Shown: positions 11,560 through 23,413, counted from the stretch's first letter. The stretch is 64,000 nucleotides of DNA from Metamycoplasma equirhinis (GCF_006385185.1 NZ_VFIX01000002.1:47515-111514); one strand, 5' to 3'. The notes: generated from the sequence alone by a model not told the origin. Translations and numbers: made by a program.

Positions 11560-12967
11560 AGAATGAGAAATGGTTATTGGCATTGAAATCCATCTTGAAT
11601 TAAATACTAAAACTAAAATGTTTTCTCCGGTTGAAAATTCATTTGATAAAGAGGCGAATACTTTGGTTTCAAATATTGATTTGGCATATCCGGGTGCCTT
11701 GCCACTAGTTAATTCAGCAGCAATAATAAAAGGAATTAAATTAGCTAAGGCATTAAATATGAAAATTGATAAACTAATAAGATTTGACCGTAAAAATTAT
11801 TTTTATCCCGATCTAACTAAAGGCTATCAAATTACTCAACAATTTAATCCTATTGGTAAGGATGGAAGCATTAAAATCAAAGTTGATAACGAATGGAAAA
11901 CTATTTCAATTGAAAGAATTCATCTTGAAGAAGACACTGCGAAATCATTACACGAAAATGATCATACTATGCTAAATTACAACCGTGCCGGAGTTCCATT
12001 GATTGAAATAGTTTCTAACCCAGTTATACATAGTGCTAAAGAAGCTGTGGCGTATGTTGAAGCAATTAGACAAATGGCTTTATGCTTAAATATTAGTGAC
12101 GCAAAAATGAATGAAGGTAGTTTGCGTACAGATGTTAATATTTCAGTGAGAAAAATAAATAGTAAAAATTTAAACACAAGAGTTGAAATTAAAAATTTAA
12201 ATTCATTAGCAAATGTTGAAAAATCAATAAATTATGAAGCACAATATCAAATTGAATGCTATGAAGCTAATAAAACTTTTCTACAATCAACAAAACGTTT
12301 TGATGAAAGTAGTGGCAAAACAGTTTTAATGCGCTCTAAAAGTGATGCTGTTGATTATAGATATTTTCCCGATCCAAACATTCCATACATCCAATTAACT
12401 GATGAATTAATAACCAATACTTTAATTGAAGAAATTCCATATGAAAAAGAGCAAAGATATTTTAAAAATGGGCTAAATTCAATTCAAATTTCACAGCTGC
12501 TAAATAATATTGAATATGCTAATTACTTTGACAAAATTAATTCTTATGACATCAAAAAGTCAGCAAATATTTTCTTTTCAGACATTGTTTCTTATTTAAA
12601 CCAAAATAATAAATTAATTAATGAATTGAAATTTTTACCTGAAGATGCAACACAGCTAATTAATTACGTAATTGCGGATAAAATTAATAAATCAAATATT
12701 AAAAGAATTATTGAATTAAAAGATAAAAATGCAGAAAAAAATTTAACTTTCCTTATAAGGGATAATAACTTATTTGAAGAAATTCAAGAAATTTCAATTG
12801 ATAAAATTATTGACGAAATATTTTTAGAAAACCCATCACTTTCAAACGAAATTATCAAAAATAAAGACCGCTCATTGAAATTTATTATAGGACAAGTCAT
12901 GAAAAAATCAAAAGGTAAGGCAAATGTAATAGAATTAAATAAAAAACTATTAGAAAGGTTTAAATAA
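11552..12967 (+). CDS. gatB: Asp-tRNA(Asn)/Glu-tRNA(Gln) amidotransferase subunit B
   Basis: 471 residues from ATG 11552 (CGGAGG upstream); the fifth codon is a TGA Trp. GatB binds the mischarged tRNA and activates the acyl group for amidation. Recognisable family segments are VIGIEIHLELNTKTKMFSP at the N-terminus, the KNYFYPDLTKGYQITQ stretch near residue 88, and the EIVSNPVI region. The C-terminus is a helical YqeY-like tail. It starts inside the end of gatA and its stop shares an A with the next start codon. Confidence 0.95.
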
Positions 12968-14079
12968 TGTTTAATCAAAACGATCAAAATAACATAGGCG
13001 GATGAGATAAAAATTCCAATAATAAAAAATCAAATAATCGCCCTTCCGTAGTTGAATCGCAAATTGTTACTAACAAAAAAAAGAATAACTTTTTTGTAAA
13101 AATCCTTAAATGAATTATTTATGGAATTTTATATGTTGCGATACCTAGATATTTAAGATCTTCAAAAACAAAAGGACGCGAAATTGTAGATAGCGCCTAT
13201 GGTAAATTAAATTCAAACGAATTTGCATTTGTTCCTGCAGGATATGCAATGTATTTATTTTTATCATTTATTCCTGTGTCAATTTTGTTAATTGGAATTA
13301 TTGGCTCTATTAGCGAACGTTATGAGGTTGTTTTAAAATTTATTATTTTAGGGCAAATAATTCCCGGTATTTCTGACATTGTACCTAAAATATCAGAAAT
13401 ATGAAAATCCGGAGCTGCGGGAGCAATTGGATTTACTCTTTTTGCATTTTCGATTATTTGATTAGCTTCAAAAGGATATTCAAAGTTTATTTTTTCAATT
13501 GATGCTTTATATCGTCACAATGCACAATTTAGAATGATCAAAACAAGAATTAAAGGGTTTATTTTAAGCTTAATAATTTCCGCTGGATTGACAATTTTAC
13601 TATTAGGATTAACAGCATTTTTTACATTTTTAATTGAACATGCAAAATTGGGTAATTTTGCTCCTTCATTAGATGCGATGACTAAAAAAAGTGATTTCAA
13701 CTTGAGTTGAGAATTTGAGTTAGTTTATTGAGTAACAATTATTATTTTACTTCCTGTTGTGACTTATACTGCGTTTGTTTTATTCTTCACTTTTTCACCA
13801 AATTTTAAATTGAAATTTTCGCAGGCTCATCCCGGTGCTTTAATTAGTGCTGTTCCCACATCATTATTTATTTTACTATTTGGTTCATTGACTTCATTAA
13901 TTAGATATAGTAATTTTGGTGTTGTTGCTTCATTTATGTACATTATTTTATTTCTAAGTGTGACATCATATTTCATTTACATGGGTGTTATCGTTAATTC
14001 AAGTTTTTATCACACATTTATTAATTTGCCAACCGTAGAAAGAACACGTTGATTCAGAAGACCAAAACGTATCATTTAA
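12967..14079 (+). CDS. YihY/UPF0761-type polytopic membrane protein
   Basis: 370 residues from ATG 12967, one base overlapping the gatB stop. The first ~60 residues are cytoplasmic and Asn/Lys-rich, followed by about six hydrophobic membrane spans. The spacing of spans and the segments AYGKLNSNEFAFVPAG and FSQAHPGALISAVPTS resemble the YihY family, once misnamed ribonuclease BN. Its biochemical role is not established. Several Trp codons are TGA. No terminator separates it from gatB, so it is probably read from the gat operon. Confidence 0.75.
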
Positions 14080-14100
14080 TTTAATATTTTAAATATTAAA
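14080..14100. repeat. 21-bp perfect AT palindrome
   Basis: Arms TTTAATATTT and AAATATTAAA around a single T, directly after the YihY-like stop and just before a TATAAT at 14102-14107. It could be a weak hairpin or an operator overlapping the promoter of the next operon. Confidence 0.5.
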
Positions 14101-14101
14101 A

Positions 14102-14107
14102 TATAAT
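14102..14107 (+). promoter_or_regulatory. -10 element of the ECF-S/ABC/valS operon
   Basis: A perfect TATAAT lies 37 bp upstream of ATG 14145. No convincing -35 is seen because the upstream bases are the AT palindrome. Confidence 0.5.
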
Positions 14108-14144
14108 TATAAATATCTTATTAATTAAATAGAAAGGCTGATTT

Positions 14145-15152
14145 ATGGAATCAAGAGTACCTGGTGGTCTTAAACATTACCTTAGGTGAGTAAGATCACA
14201 AACAAGCATTTCTTATCGCAAATGGAATTCAAAGCGAATTGCATTTGTCGGTGTGTTGATTGCAATTTCTGTCGTATTCTTTTTAATTTCTGTACGTATT
14301 TTGCCAATAAGTGCATTGCCTAGCATCAAATTTGGTTTTATAGGTCTACCAATTAAAATTACAGGATTTATTTTTGGACCAATTGTTGGTTTTATTACAG
14401 GGATATTGGCTGATTTGATATCATTTGCTTTAGTTCCAACATATTATAATTTTTTATATACATTGGCGGTGGCAATTGCTGGATTTATTCCTGGAATCGC
14501 CGCATATTACTTTTTCAACATTAATGAAATATTTTTCTCAAGAAAATATCGAATTTATAAATTTAATGAAATAATTAACTATTTTAAAATTCAGTATGAT
14601 GAAGCGCTTTTGAAAGGAAATTCAGAAGATTTACAATATTTTTCAGAAAAAATTGCTTATTATGAAGTTAAAGTAATTATGCTTGAGAATAAACTAAAAC
14701 CTTCAGCAATGCTTAATTTTAGTTTTATTTCAACTTTGGCAATGTTAGCAATTCAGGTTTTAATCATTTTAGTAATTTTTAGTAAATTAGATAATTCAAT
14801 TTTTGAACATAATCGCTTCATTAAAAACAAAAACTTTTACATTATTTTAACCTGTTCTGGTTTTGTTGGTATGGGAATATTTGTGATTTTGTATCGTATA
14901 TTTTTAAAGAAAAATTATCAAACATTTATTGAAGCAATGGCGATTATTGGTTTTTGTGTTATTTTAGAATTTATTAATGTTGTTATTCTTTCATGAGCTG
15001 ATACCGAAACACTTAAAACCGATTTTTGAGTAAATATTACCGGCCAAACAATTACTAGCCCGATAAAAATCTTTTTTAACCTTGCAATTATTTTAGCTAC
15101 TTATAAAATTGTAGCGCCTCTTGTAAGATCAAAAGAAGGTGATCGTTTCTAA
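14145..15152 (+). CDS. ECF transporter S component
   Basis: 335 residues, ATG preceded by AGAAAGG. It is probably the substrate-binding membrane subunit of an energy-coupling factor vitamin transporter. After a basic N-terminus, the first spans carry a characteristic block, FGFIGLPIKITGFIFGPIVG, followed by TGILADLISF, as in S components of the FolT/BioY/ThiT type. A charged cytoplasmic loop (about residues 125-185) separates two groups of spans and is unusually long. The substrate cannot be told from sequence. The stop overlaps the start of the ABC-like gene (TAATG). Confidence 0.8.
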
Positions 15153-17467
15153 TGAAAAAAAATAATTTGCAAGCTTTGCGTATAATCAACTTTAAGTTAG
15201 TTGATTTTGTTTCAAATTTATATAAATCATATATAAATAATCTTAATGTTTTCCTAAATTCCAACGGAATATTAGGTATTTTTTCTAATAATAGCGAAGA
15301 AAAAACTCGAATTTTTGAATGTTTAACAAATTACAAAATTAAGGCATCGCGCTATCAAGGACTTATAGAATTTGAAAATTCCGAAGGCGAATTTTTATCG
15401 ATTCATAAAAATAACGATTACGTCAATAATTTGGCATATGGTTTTGATAATTCTACACTATTTGATAACAAAAGCGAAATTTCAATTTTTGATTATTTAA
15501 GTAACTATTTAGAACAAAACGTTATAGTCGCAAACAAAAATGCTGAATTCATAAACAAATGAACTAAAGCTTTTAAAGATTATAAAATTTTAATCAAAAA
15601 TAAGCATGCTGCAATGCTATTGTCTTTGCAAAAAGAAATTTCACCACTGCTACAAATTTTAAACAAAAACTTCTATCATTTGATTTATCACAATTTTAAC
15701 ATTGAAACCTTAACTTCAGAAATTAATGAAATTAATAAACAATTTTTTCAAATAATTAACGTATTTAGAACACACGAAAGTCTATTATTTGATTTTATGA
15801 AATCTATTATTACTAAATTTGAAAATGGGTTTTCGTATTTACAAAAATCTGAGTATTTACACGCAAAGAAAAATTACGAATTAATAAAAAAAGAATACAT
15901 TAATTCCCAAAAGCCAAATCAAAAGCGTCACGAACTTAAACGGGCATTTTTTGAACTTAAAATCAAAAACCTAGTGAAATATGTTGTTAAAAAATTTCGT
16001 CAATATAAGCATATTAGAAAAATTGAACACGACTTAATTAGAGAAAATAAAATCAACAAAATGAAATTGCGAACCGAAAAGGAAATTTCATCATTTACAT
16101 ATTATTTTAAAAATTATGTTTTTAACAAAAAAACATTATCTTTTTTAAGTAAATATAAACTTCAACTAATTAAACTTGAAAGTGATTCGCTTTTCAAAAT
16201 TATGGAAGAAATTTATAATCTACGTTCAACAATAATAGTTGAACTTAATGTTATTTCACATAGTATTCCCCGTAAACAATATATGCAACAGGTAAAAAAA
16301 ATTATCAATAATAGTTTTGACAACAATGCCCGTACATTTATCAAACGTTTTAATGATAATTCAAATACTGAATCAATTGCTACCACCTTTAATGAACTAG
16401 TAGCAAAAGAATCAACTACCACAACGTATTTCATTGATATTCAAAATGTTATCGAAAAAATCAAGTTGGCTAAAAATGAGTATCTCGAAACCAAAAACGA
16501 ATATTTGTGAAATTTATCAACAATTAGTCGTAAGGTTTTTGCTCAACTTAGAAGTACAAATAACGATATTTCAAAATTAACTAAACAAAATGACAAAAAT
16601 AAGCATGAAATTAATAATCTAACTATTCTACTTCAAAATAAACTTAAATATATTCCTAAAATAACTGGCGAATTAAGAAATGCAATTTTAACTTTATATG
16701 CGTATAACGATATTTTGCAACAAGCTAGCCTAATTCTTAAACAATACAATAAAACAATTTTGCCTCATTCTAATATCGCCACAGAAAGCTCAAAATTGTT
16801 TACAAAACGTATGCTAATTTACGATATTTTTAACGCTGCTAATATTTCTTTAAATAAGTTATATGATAAATTGAATACCTTAACATTAGAAGAAAAAATA
16901 AAAATTGAACTTCAAAAAATATTAGTTAACGGCCCAAGTTTAATTATTATTGGAAATAAAATTAGTGAATTGAGTTATGAAAATCAATTTGATATTTTAA
17001 ATCAAATTAATAAATATGTTTTAAACAATCATAAAATGGCAATATATTTTCTAAATGATATGAAAATAGCAGCTAAATTAACTTCATCTTTGATAATCAT
17101 TAACGAAGCCAAAGTTATTGAAGAAGGCCAAACTAGCAAAATTATTAATAATCCAATCAACCCATTAGTAAGAAAAATTCTTGGTCATAACGATCAATTA
17201 ACGCAAAAGAATTACGAAGATTATATTTCGTATCGCGATAATTTTGAAAATATTTTTCAATATAAAATTGAAGATCAACATTACATTTGAAGTTCAAGCA
17301 ACGAATTAAATAGTTGAATCAACAAACACAAAAAGAAGTCAAAGAATAAGTCTATTGAACCTGCAATCAAAAAGACAAAAATTCGCAATTTGAACAATTT
17401 TGAAGAAACTACAATTCTTGATTTATCAAAAATTAATAAAGTTTCAATTAATAAGGAGTGTGACAAA
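15152..17467 (+). CDS. Degenerate OppF-like ABC protein with large helical insertion; no stop before valS
   Basis: 772 codons from ATG 15152, continuing in frame into the valS start at 17468 with no TAA or TAG. The N-terminal ~120 residues resemble the start of an ABC ATPase, but the Walker A position reads GIFSNNSEEKT. About 400 residues of charged helical sequence follow. The C-terminal part resembles the end of OppD/OppF (EEGQTSKIINNPINPL), but the Walker B position reads LIIIGNK instead of the Asp-Glu pair, the H-loop reads LND rather than SHD, and no LSGGQ signature is visible. ATP hydrolysis is therefore unlikely. OppF proteins of mycoplasmas are known to carry large insertions. Co-transcription with an ECF S component suggests a transport-linked role, which is inference. 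The reading frame is certain; the function is not. Confidence 0.6.
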
Positions 17468-19978
17468 ATGGATAAAACATTTGATCATAAAGTAGTTGAA
17501 GCTGGCAGACATAAAAAATGAGTTAATATTAAAGCCTTTTCAACTCACGATACAGTCAAACCACCATTCACAATAATTCTTCCACCGCCTAATGTTACTG
17601 GGAAACTTCATATTGGCCACGCACTTGATACTTATTTACAAGATACAATTATTAGATTTAAAAAACTTGATGGATATGATGTAATGTGAGTTCCTGGTAA
17701 AGATCATGCTGGAATCGCAACACAGGCAGTTGTCGAAAAATTACTTGCTAAACAGGGTATTAACAAATATCAAATAGGACGCGAAAATTTCGTTCGCGAA
17801 GTATGAAAATGAAAAGATATTTATTCGGATAGTATAAATAATCAATGAGAAAAATTAGGATTAGCACTTGATTATCCATCTGAAAGATTTACACTAGATG
17901 CAAAAGCAAATGAAGCGGTTTTAAAAGTATTTATCGACTTATATGAAGACGGTTTAATTTATCGCGATAGCAAACCGATAAATTGGGATCCAAAGCTTCA
18001 AACAGCTTTATCTAATATTGAAGTAGTGAATATCGAAACTGAGCAATCATTATATTACATTAAATATCCAATTAAAGATAGTTTAAAATTCGTTACCGTC
18101 GCGACCACGCGTACCGAAACATTATTTTCAGATGTTGCTCTAGCAATTAATCCAAACGACACTAAAAATCAACATTTACTAAAGAAAACTATTATTCATC
18201 CACTAACACTAAAAGAAATTCCAGTTGTTACTTCTGAATCAATTGATCCAAATTTTGGATCCGGAATCATGAAAGTTTCAGCACATGCAATCGATGATAT
18301 TGAAATTATTAGAAAAAATAATCTGGAATTAATTGAATGTATTGATAAATATGGAAAAATGAATGAAAACACTGGCAAATTTGCTAAATTAGACCGTTTT
18401 GACGCAAGAGTCAGAATAGTTACTGAACTCGAAAAAAATGGTTATATTTTAAAAACTGAAAAAATTATTTCAAATGTGGGACATAGTGAACGTAGTAAAG
18501 AACCAATCGAAATTTTGGTTCAACCACAATGATTTGTAAAAATGCAATCATTAGCAAAATTGTTATTAAAAAATTTCCAAGGCGAAGATGGTGTTAAATT
18601 TGCTCCTAAAAAATTTGAAGAAACTTTAACACAATGAATGGAAAACGCTCGCGACTGAACAATCAGCCGTCAAATTTGATGAGGGCATAGAATCCCCGCT
18701 TGATATAAAGGCGACCAAGTTGCAGTGCAAATTAAAAAACCTATTGGCGAAGGATGAATTCAAGATCCTGATGTTTTAGACACTTGATTTAGCTCGGCAC
18801 TTAGTCCATTTGTATTTTTGGGTTGACCACAAGATAAAAGCAAATTAAAACGCTATTTTCCAACTAATTTATTAGTTACTGGTTATGACATTATTTTCTT
18901 TTGAGTTGCAAGAATGTACTTTCAAAGTTTATATTTCATGCAGGAAAAACCATTTAATGAAGTTTTAATTCATGGGCTCGTTAGAGATTCACAAGGTAGA
19001 AAAATGTCAAAATCATTAGGAAATGGAATTGATCCTATTGCAGTTATTGATCAATACGGTTCTGATGTTTTACGGATGTCACTAATATTTAACTCTACTC
19101 CAGGACAGGATATTAATTATGGCGACGAAAAAATTCAAACAGCGCGCCTATTTATTAATAAATTCTGAAATATTGGTCGCTATATTAATAGCATCGAAAA
19201 AACATATTTAGAAGTTTTAGATATTAGTAAATTAGATTCATTTGATCTGTGAATTTTATCTAAGTTTAACGAATTTAAAAATGAAATATTAAAAGCGATA
19301 AATAAATATGAATTTACAATTATTTTTAAATTAATGCAGGAATTTATTATTAACGATTTTTCTAGTTGATATTTGGAATTTGCGAAATTTAAAGATAATC
19401 AATATTTTATTCCTTATTTATTCAGAGAAATTTTAATTACTTTGCATCCTTTTATGCCGTTTTTAACTGATTATCTATTTGAAAATATTTATCATGAAGA
19501 ATTGCTTGAAGCAACTCAACAAAAATTTGCAGAATTAGAAAACAATTTTGACGAAAATGTTTCTAATGTAATTGAAACTATTACTGTATTGCGTAAATAT
19601 CGCGAAGAAAAGAAAATATCTAAATCTAAGACGTTATTTTTCTGAAGTGACAACATTAAATATAGCGAAAAAGAACTTTTAATAATTTCAAAACTTGCTA
19701 ATTTTAAATTAAAAGAAAATCATGATATTTCCATTAAATTAAATGCTAATGAAATATATATTTGTTTATCGAGCGAAAATAAAAACGCAAGAATATCAGA
19801 AATTAATAAATTAATTGATGAAGCTAAATATGAAATAGCATTTAACGAAAAATTTATTAATAATCCAAATTTCATGGCAAAAGCCAACAAAGAAACAATT
19901 CAATTAAAACTTGATAATTTGAAAAAAAATGAACAAAAGCTAGAATTCTATTTAGCCGAATTAGAAAAACTATCTTAA
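17468..19978 (+). CDS. valS: Valyl-tRNA synthetase
   Basis: 836 residues if started at ATG 17468, which has AAGGAG nine bases upstream and aligns with the usual ValS N-terminus. Class I signatures are HIGH at 48-51 and KMSKS at 512-516. The CP1 editing domain lies between them (for example [12 protein letters not shown]), and the C-terminus is a coiled coil typical of ValS. Many Trp codons are TGA. The same frame is open for 772 codons upstream, so the ribosome could also make a 1608-residue fusion with the preceding ABC-like protein. Independent initiation at the internal Shine-Dalgarno is the simpler reading. A terminator follows. Confidence 0.95.
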
Positions 19979-19987
19979 TAAGAATTT

Positions 19988-20017
19988 CCTTGTCAATAAA
20001 TCTGGCAAGGATTTTTT
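19988..20017 (+). terminator. Rho-independent terminator after valS
   Basis: Seven-bp stem CCTTGTC/GGCAAGG (one G-T pair) with a 9-nt loop and a run of six T, 9 bp past the valS stop. Confidence 0.8.
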
Positions 20018-20054
20018 AATTAAAAAACACAGTCAAATAAAACCGTGTCTTATA

Positions 20055-21137
20055 TTAAACTGATTCTTTATCCTTATCAGTTAATTCATCAAATGATACA
20101 TAAGGGTATTTTTCTCGAATTTCTGATCAAAAATAGCTTGTGTTTATATTGCCGTTTTTAATTTTTTCTTTATACGATTCTTCAAAAGCATATAATGCTT
20201 TTTCCATAATATGTTTTTCGCCTGTATATTCATCTATATGCAAATGAAATTGTTTAATCAATTTTTCGTCAATTTGATTTTCATTATATTCAGGAAAATA
20301 ACAGTGAATAATTTCATGCAATAAAGCAAATAAAATATAAGGTTCTAAATGATACATGTCCGAAAGAAAAATGTAGCGTTTTGCGCCTTTTTTTAGTGCA
20401 ATTGCGCAAAGCGAACTATTTTCGATAAAAGGCATAGTCACTAACGCAATTCCTTTAGTTATTAGATTTGCTTTTAATAGTTTTATTTTTTCTACAAATG
20501 TTAAATCATTATTTAAGATGATTTTACATGATTTTTTAAAAACTTCAGTAAAAATTGATTTTCTAAATACACCAAAATTTTCATAGTCACTACTTTTTGC
20601 AGCTAGTATTTCACAAAATCTTATTCAAATTTTACTATTTGCATTTTTATATGTTTCTTGATCGGCTAAAACGTGAGTTTTTAAATAATCATCGTAATAT
20701 GGCAATTTAGAAACGCCGTAAAAACGTTTCAACATCATTAATTTAATATGTAGTGGAGTTGCTTCCTTGATTGTGATGTTGGCAGCTATAGCTAATTCCG
20801 GATGCTCCATTAAAAAAGAAATTCCATATTCATTTAATTGTTTTTCCAAATTTTCAATTTGATTAGCATTTTTTAGATTTGAATATATATGATATACTTC
20901 TGCTAATGTCCCAGTTTCTAAGCAAAATGCATATTCCAATGATTCGATAACCGCAACGCTAACATCATTTATATTACCACGCATTATTGTGTTAATATGT
21001 TTTACGCTAATCCCGAGTCTTAAAGCTAGTTCTTTTTGCGTAATTGAAAAACGATCTAAATAGTATTTAATTTCTTCGGCAAAATCATTTCCGTGAGTTT
21101 TAATATGCTTCATATCGCATATATGTTGTTCAGCCAT
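20055..21137 (-). CDS. XRE-family regulator fused to ImmA/IrrE-like metallopeptidase domain
   Basis: 360 residues from ATG 21135-21137, preceded by AAGGGG. The N-terminus holds an XRE/Cro helix-turn-helix (about 27-75; ITQKELALRLGISVKHINTIM). The C-terminal domain contains HEIIH (274-278), the HExxH zinc motif of ImmA/IrrE peptidases (DUF955). This architecture occurs in HigA-like antitoxins and in regulators that cleave repressors. No toxin gene lies next to it, so a toxin-antitoxin role is unsupported here. The 3' end converges with valS. What it regulates is unknown. Confidence 0.8.
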
Positions 21138-21257
21138 TATTTCCCCTTAATGTAATTAACTTTTATAATTATAATATTAATTTAATATTAAATTACAAGA
21201 AAAATAAACCATATGACATTTTTTCTTGTAATTTTTTGCTTAATTAAAGGCAAGATT

Positions 21258-21653
21258 CTAATTTTTAATATCGCAGTCACGAACTCCATAAGGCATAATT
21301 TCATTTAATGTATATACTTTTTGGTCGCTTAAATCATAGTTATATAAACACACTTTCGCATCGCTTTTTAAAAATTGCGAAATAACTTGTAGGCAAGCGC
21401 CACAAGGATATAAAACTTTGTTCAAATTGCTAATTATATGAATTTCTTTAAAATCACCAATATTTGCACCTTTTACAACAGATGAAAATAAAGCTGCACG
21501 TTCGGCGCATAGGCCACTAGGAAAAGCAGCATTTTCACAATTAACGCCATAGAATTCTTTTCCTTTGCTATCGATTGCAACCGAAGCAACTTTAACACCT
21601 GAATAAGGGCCATATGCATATTTTAATTTACTCTTTAATGTTTGTATTTTCAT
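21258..21653 (-). CDS. cdd: Cytidine deaminase
   Basis: 131 residues, normal family length. It deaminates cytidine and deoxycytidine in pyrimidine salvage. Zinc-site motifs are present: CAE at 49-51 with catalytic Glu51, and PCGAC with Cys84 and Cys87, as in the tetrameric Cys-type enzymes. The substrate-side NCENAAFPSG segment is conserved. It is separated by 120 bp from the downstream XRE gene on the same strand. Confidence 0.95.
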   Translation of the reverse strand: MKIQTLKSKLKYAYGPYSGVKVASVAIDSKGKEFYGVNCENAAFPSGLCAERAALFSSVVKGANIGDFKEIHIISNLNKVLYPCGACLQVISQFLKSDAKVCLYNYDLSDQKVYTLNEIMPYGVRDCDIKN

Positions 21654-21845
21654 ATAATAAATTTTACATCTTTTTAATCACAAAATTTATGCTCTAGATC
21701 GTTACATTATTTATTCTCTTGTTTGCCAATATTATTTTATTCAAAATAAAATTAACATATAAACTTTAAATATTCGCTTAATTAAATCTAAAAACACCAT
21801 TTTAATTTTGCCTAGTTAATATATTAAACTGTCAAGTAATTTTGC

Positions 21846-21871
21846 TTGACATTTATTTTTTGTGGTAAAAT
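21846..21871 (+). promoter_or_regulatory. Putative rpsP operon promoter with overlapping inverted repeat
   Basis: A perfect TTGACA (21846-21851) is followed by TAAAAT (21866-21871), though the 14-nt spacing is short. The -35 is one arm of an inverted repeat, TGTCAAG...CTTGACA, which could act as an operator or as a stem. The remaining ~190 bp between cdd and this site show nothing recognisable. Confidence 0.45.
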
Positions 21872-21914
21872 GTACTTATCTTTAAATTTTGTAATTTTAT
21901 AGAAAGGACCTAAC

Positions 21915-22169
21915 ATGGTTAAATTAAGACTAAAAAGAACAGGCAAAAAATTTTATGCTACATATAAAATTGTTGCTGCTGATGCGAGAAGTTCACGTGA
22001 TGGAAAATTCATCGAAGAACTAGGATATTACGATCCTCATAAAAAAAGTTTAACTTTACACAAAGAATTAATCACTAAATATTTAGATCAAGGCGCTAAA
22101 CCTTCTGACACCGTTAGAACTTTATTGAAACAAGATAATTTCTACGCTGATTATATTTCTAAAAAATAG
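21915..22169 (+). CDS. rpsP: Ribosomal protein S16
   Basis: 84 residues, ATG preceded by AGAAAGGA. It is a small-subunit assembly protein. The N-terminus VKLRLKRTGKK and the GYYDPHKK segment are diagnostic. It heads the rpsP-trmD-rplS operon, 9 bp before trmD. Confidence 0.97.
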   Translation: MVKLRLKRTGKKFYATYKIVAADARSSRDGKFIEELGYYDPHKKSLTLHKELITKYLDQGAKPSDTVRTLLKQDNFYADYISKK

Positions 22170-22178
22170 TTTTTAAAT

Positions 22179-22856
22179 ATGAAAATAAACATTTTAACTT
22201 TATTTCCCGAATATTTTGAAACATTCAAAAATCAAAGTATTATTGCTAAAGCGATAAAACTCGGACATCTTGAAATAAATATTATTAACTTTAGAAATTT
22301 TTCTAAAGAGAAACATCAAAAAGTTGATGATACTGTATATGGCGGGGGTGATGGAATGCTTTTGCAAGTTGAACCAATTGATTTGGCATTGCAAACGGTT
22401 CCCAATAGTCATAAAATTTTATTATCACCCCAAGGTTCACGCTTTAACCAAAGCAAAGCTCATGAATTATCTAAATTCCCAGAAATTACGTTAATTTGTG
22501 GACATTATGAGGGATTTGATGAAAGAATTTTGAATTTTGTTGATGAAGAATTGTCAATTGGCGATTTTGTTTTGACAGGTGGAGAAATTCCAGCAATGAC
22601 TATCGCTGAATCAGTTGCAAGATTAACGCCTGGCGTGCTAAAAAAAGGCAGCCATGAAAATGAAAGTTTTGAAGGTGATGGTCTTTTGGATTATCCTCAA
22701 TACACAAAACCAGCTGAATATAAAGGATTGAAAGTTCCGGAAGTTTTATTAAGTGGAAATCACGCTTTAATAGAAAAATGGCGTAAGGAAAATGCTTATT
22801 TAAAAACCTTAAAAAATCGTAAAGATATTATTGAAAGGAAGAAAAATGAGAACTAA
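22179..22856 (+). CDS. trmD: tRNA (guanine-37-N1)-methyltransferase
   Basis: 225 residues. This SPOUT methyltransferase modifies G37 next to the anticodon, using SAM, to prevent +1 frameshifting. Family motifs in order are [30 protein letters not shown] and [10 protein letters not shown], which form the trefoil-knot SAM pocket and catalytic region. rimM, commonly found between rpsP and trmD in other bacteria, is missing here. It overlaps rplS by 11 nt. Confidence 0.97.
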   Translation: MKINILTLFPEYFETFKNQSIIAKAIKLGHLEINIINFRNFSKEKHQKVDDTVYGGGDGMLLQVEPIDLALQTVPNSHKILLSPQGSRFNQSKAHELSKFPEITLICGHYEGFDERILNFVDEELSIGDFVLTGGEIPAMTIAESVARLTPGVLKKGSHENESFEGDGLLDYPQYTKPAEYKGLKVPEVLLSGNHALIEKWRKENAYLKTLKNRKDIIERKKNEN

Positions 22857-23202
22857 ATTAATTGAATTAGTAGAAAAAGATCAAATTAGAGCCGACTTAC
22901 CGGAAATTAGAGAAGGTTTTAATGTAAAAGTTCACGTTAGAATTAAAGAAGGTAATAAAGAAAGAATTCAAATTTTTGAAGGACTTGTTATTGCTGCTTA
23001 TGGTGAAGGAATTAATAAATCCATTACTGTAAGAAAAGATTCTTACGGTGTTGGTGTTGAAAGAGTGTTTAAAATTAATTCTCCTCTTGTTTCACATATT
23101 GAAGTTACAAGAAGGAATAAAGTTAGAAGAGCTAAACTTTACTACATGAGAGATCTTAAAGGTAAAAGCGCAAGACTTAAAGAAATCAAAAATTATAAAT
23201 AA
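22846..23202 (+). CDS. rplS: Ribosomal protein L19
   Basis: 118 residues from ATG 22846 (AAAGGAAG upstream); the in-frame TTG at 22831 lies inside trmD before this Shine-Dalgarno and is rejected. A large-subunit protein at the subunit interface. The segments [31 protein letters not shown] and [15 protein letters not shown] are characteristic. It is the last gene of the operon. Confidence 0.97.
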   Translation: MRTKLIELVEKDQIRADLPEIREGFNVKVHVRIKEGNKERIQIFEGLVIAAYGEGINKSITVRKDSYGVGVERVFKINSPLVSHIEVTRRNKVRRAKLYYMRDLKGKSARLKEIKNYK

Positions 23203-23326
23203 AAGTTATATAGAGTTTGCGAGATTTATATGCAAAGTAAATTTTAAAAAACTCACACAAATATATTTCTAAAATTAAAGATCTCAATTTAAATTGCGAA
23301 TAATTTTTTTGAGATTTCAAAATGTA

Positions 23327-23358
23327 ATACAAAGTGCGACGTGCGCTTTGTATTTTTA
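23327..23358 (+). terminator. Terminator after rplS
   Basis: Stem AATACAAAG/CTTTGTATT extended by inner pairs, followed by T residues. A weaker stem, ATCTCAA/TTGAGAT, lies just upstream (23282-23316). Confidence 0.7.
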
Positions 23359-23376
23359 ATAAATTAAAATAAAAAA

Positions 23377-23413
23377 ATGCAAGCACTTAATTAGCTTAAG
23401 TGTTGCATTTTAC
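23377..23413 (-). terminator. Terminator of the giant surface-protein gene
   Basis: A ~14-bp stem with one bulged base (arms 23377-23391 and 23397-23410). On the minus strand it is followed by a run of seven T, placing it 35 bp beyond the stop of the minus-strand gene. Confidence 0.75.

Noticed and set aside
20055-21137. Toxin-antitoxin pair centred on the XRE/ImmA-like gene
   Set aside because: No small toxin gene flanks it; neighbours are valS and cdd.
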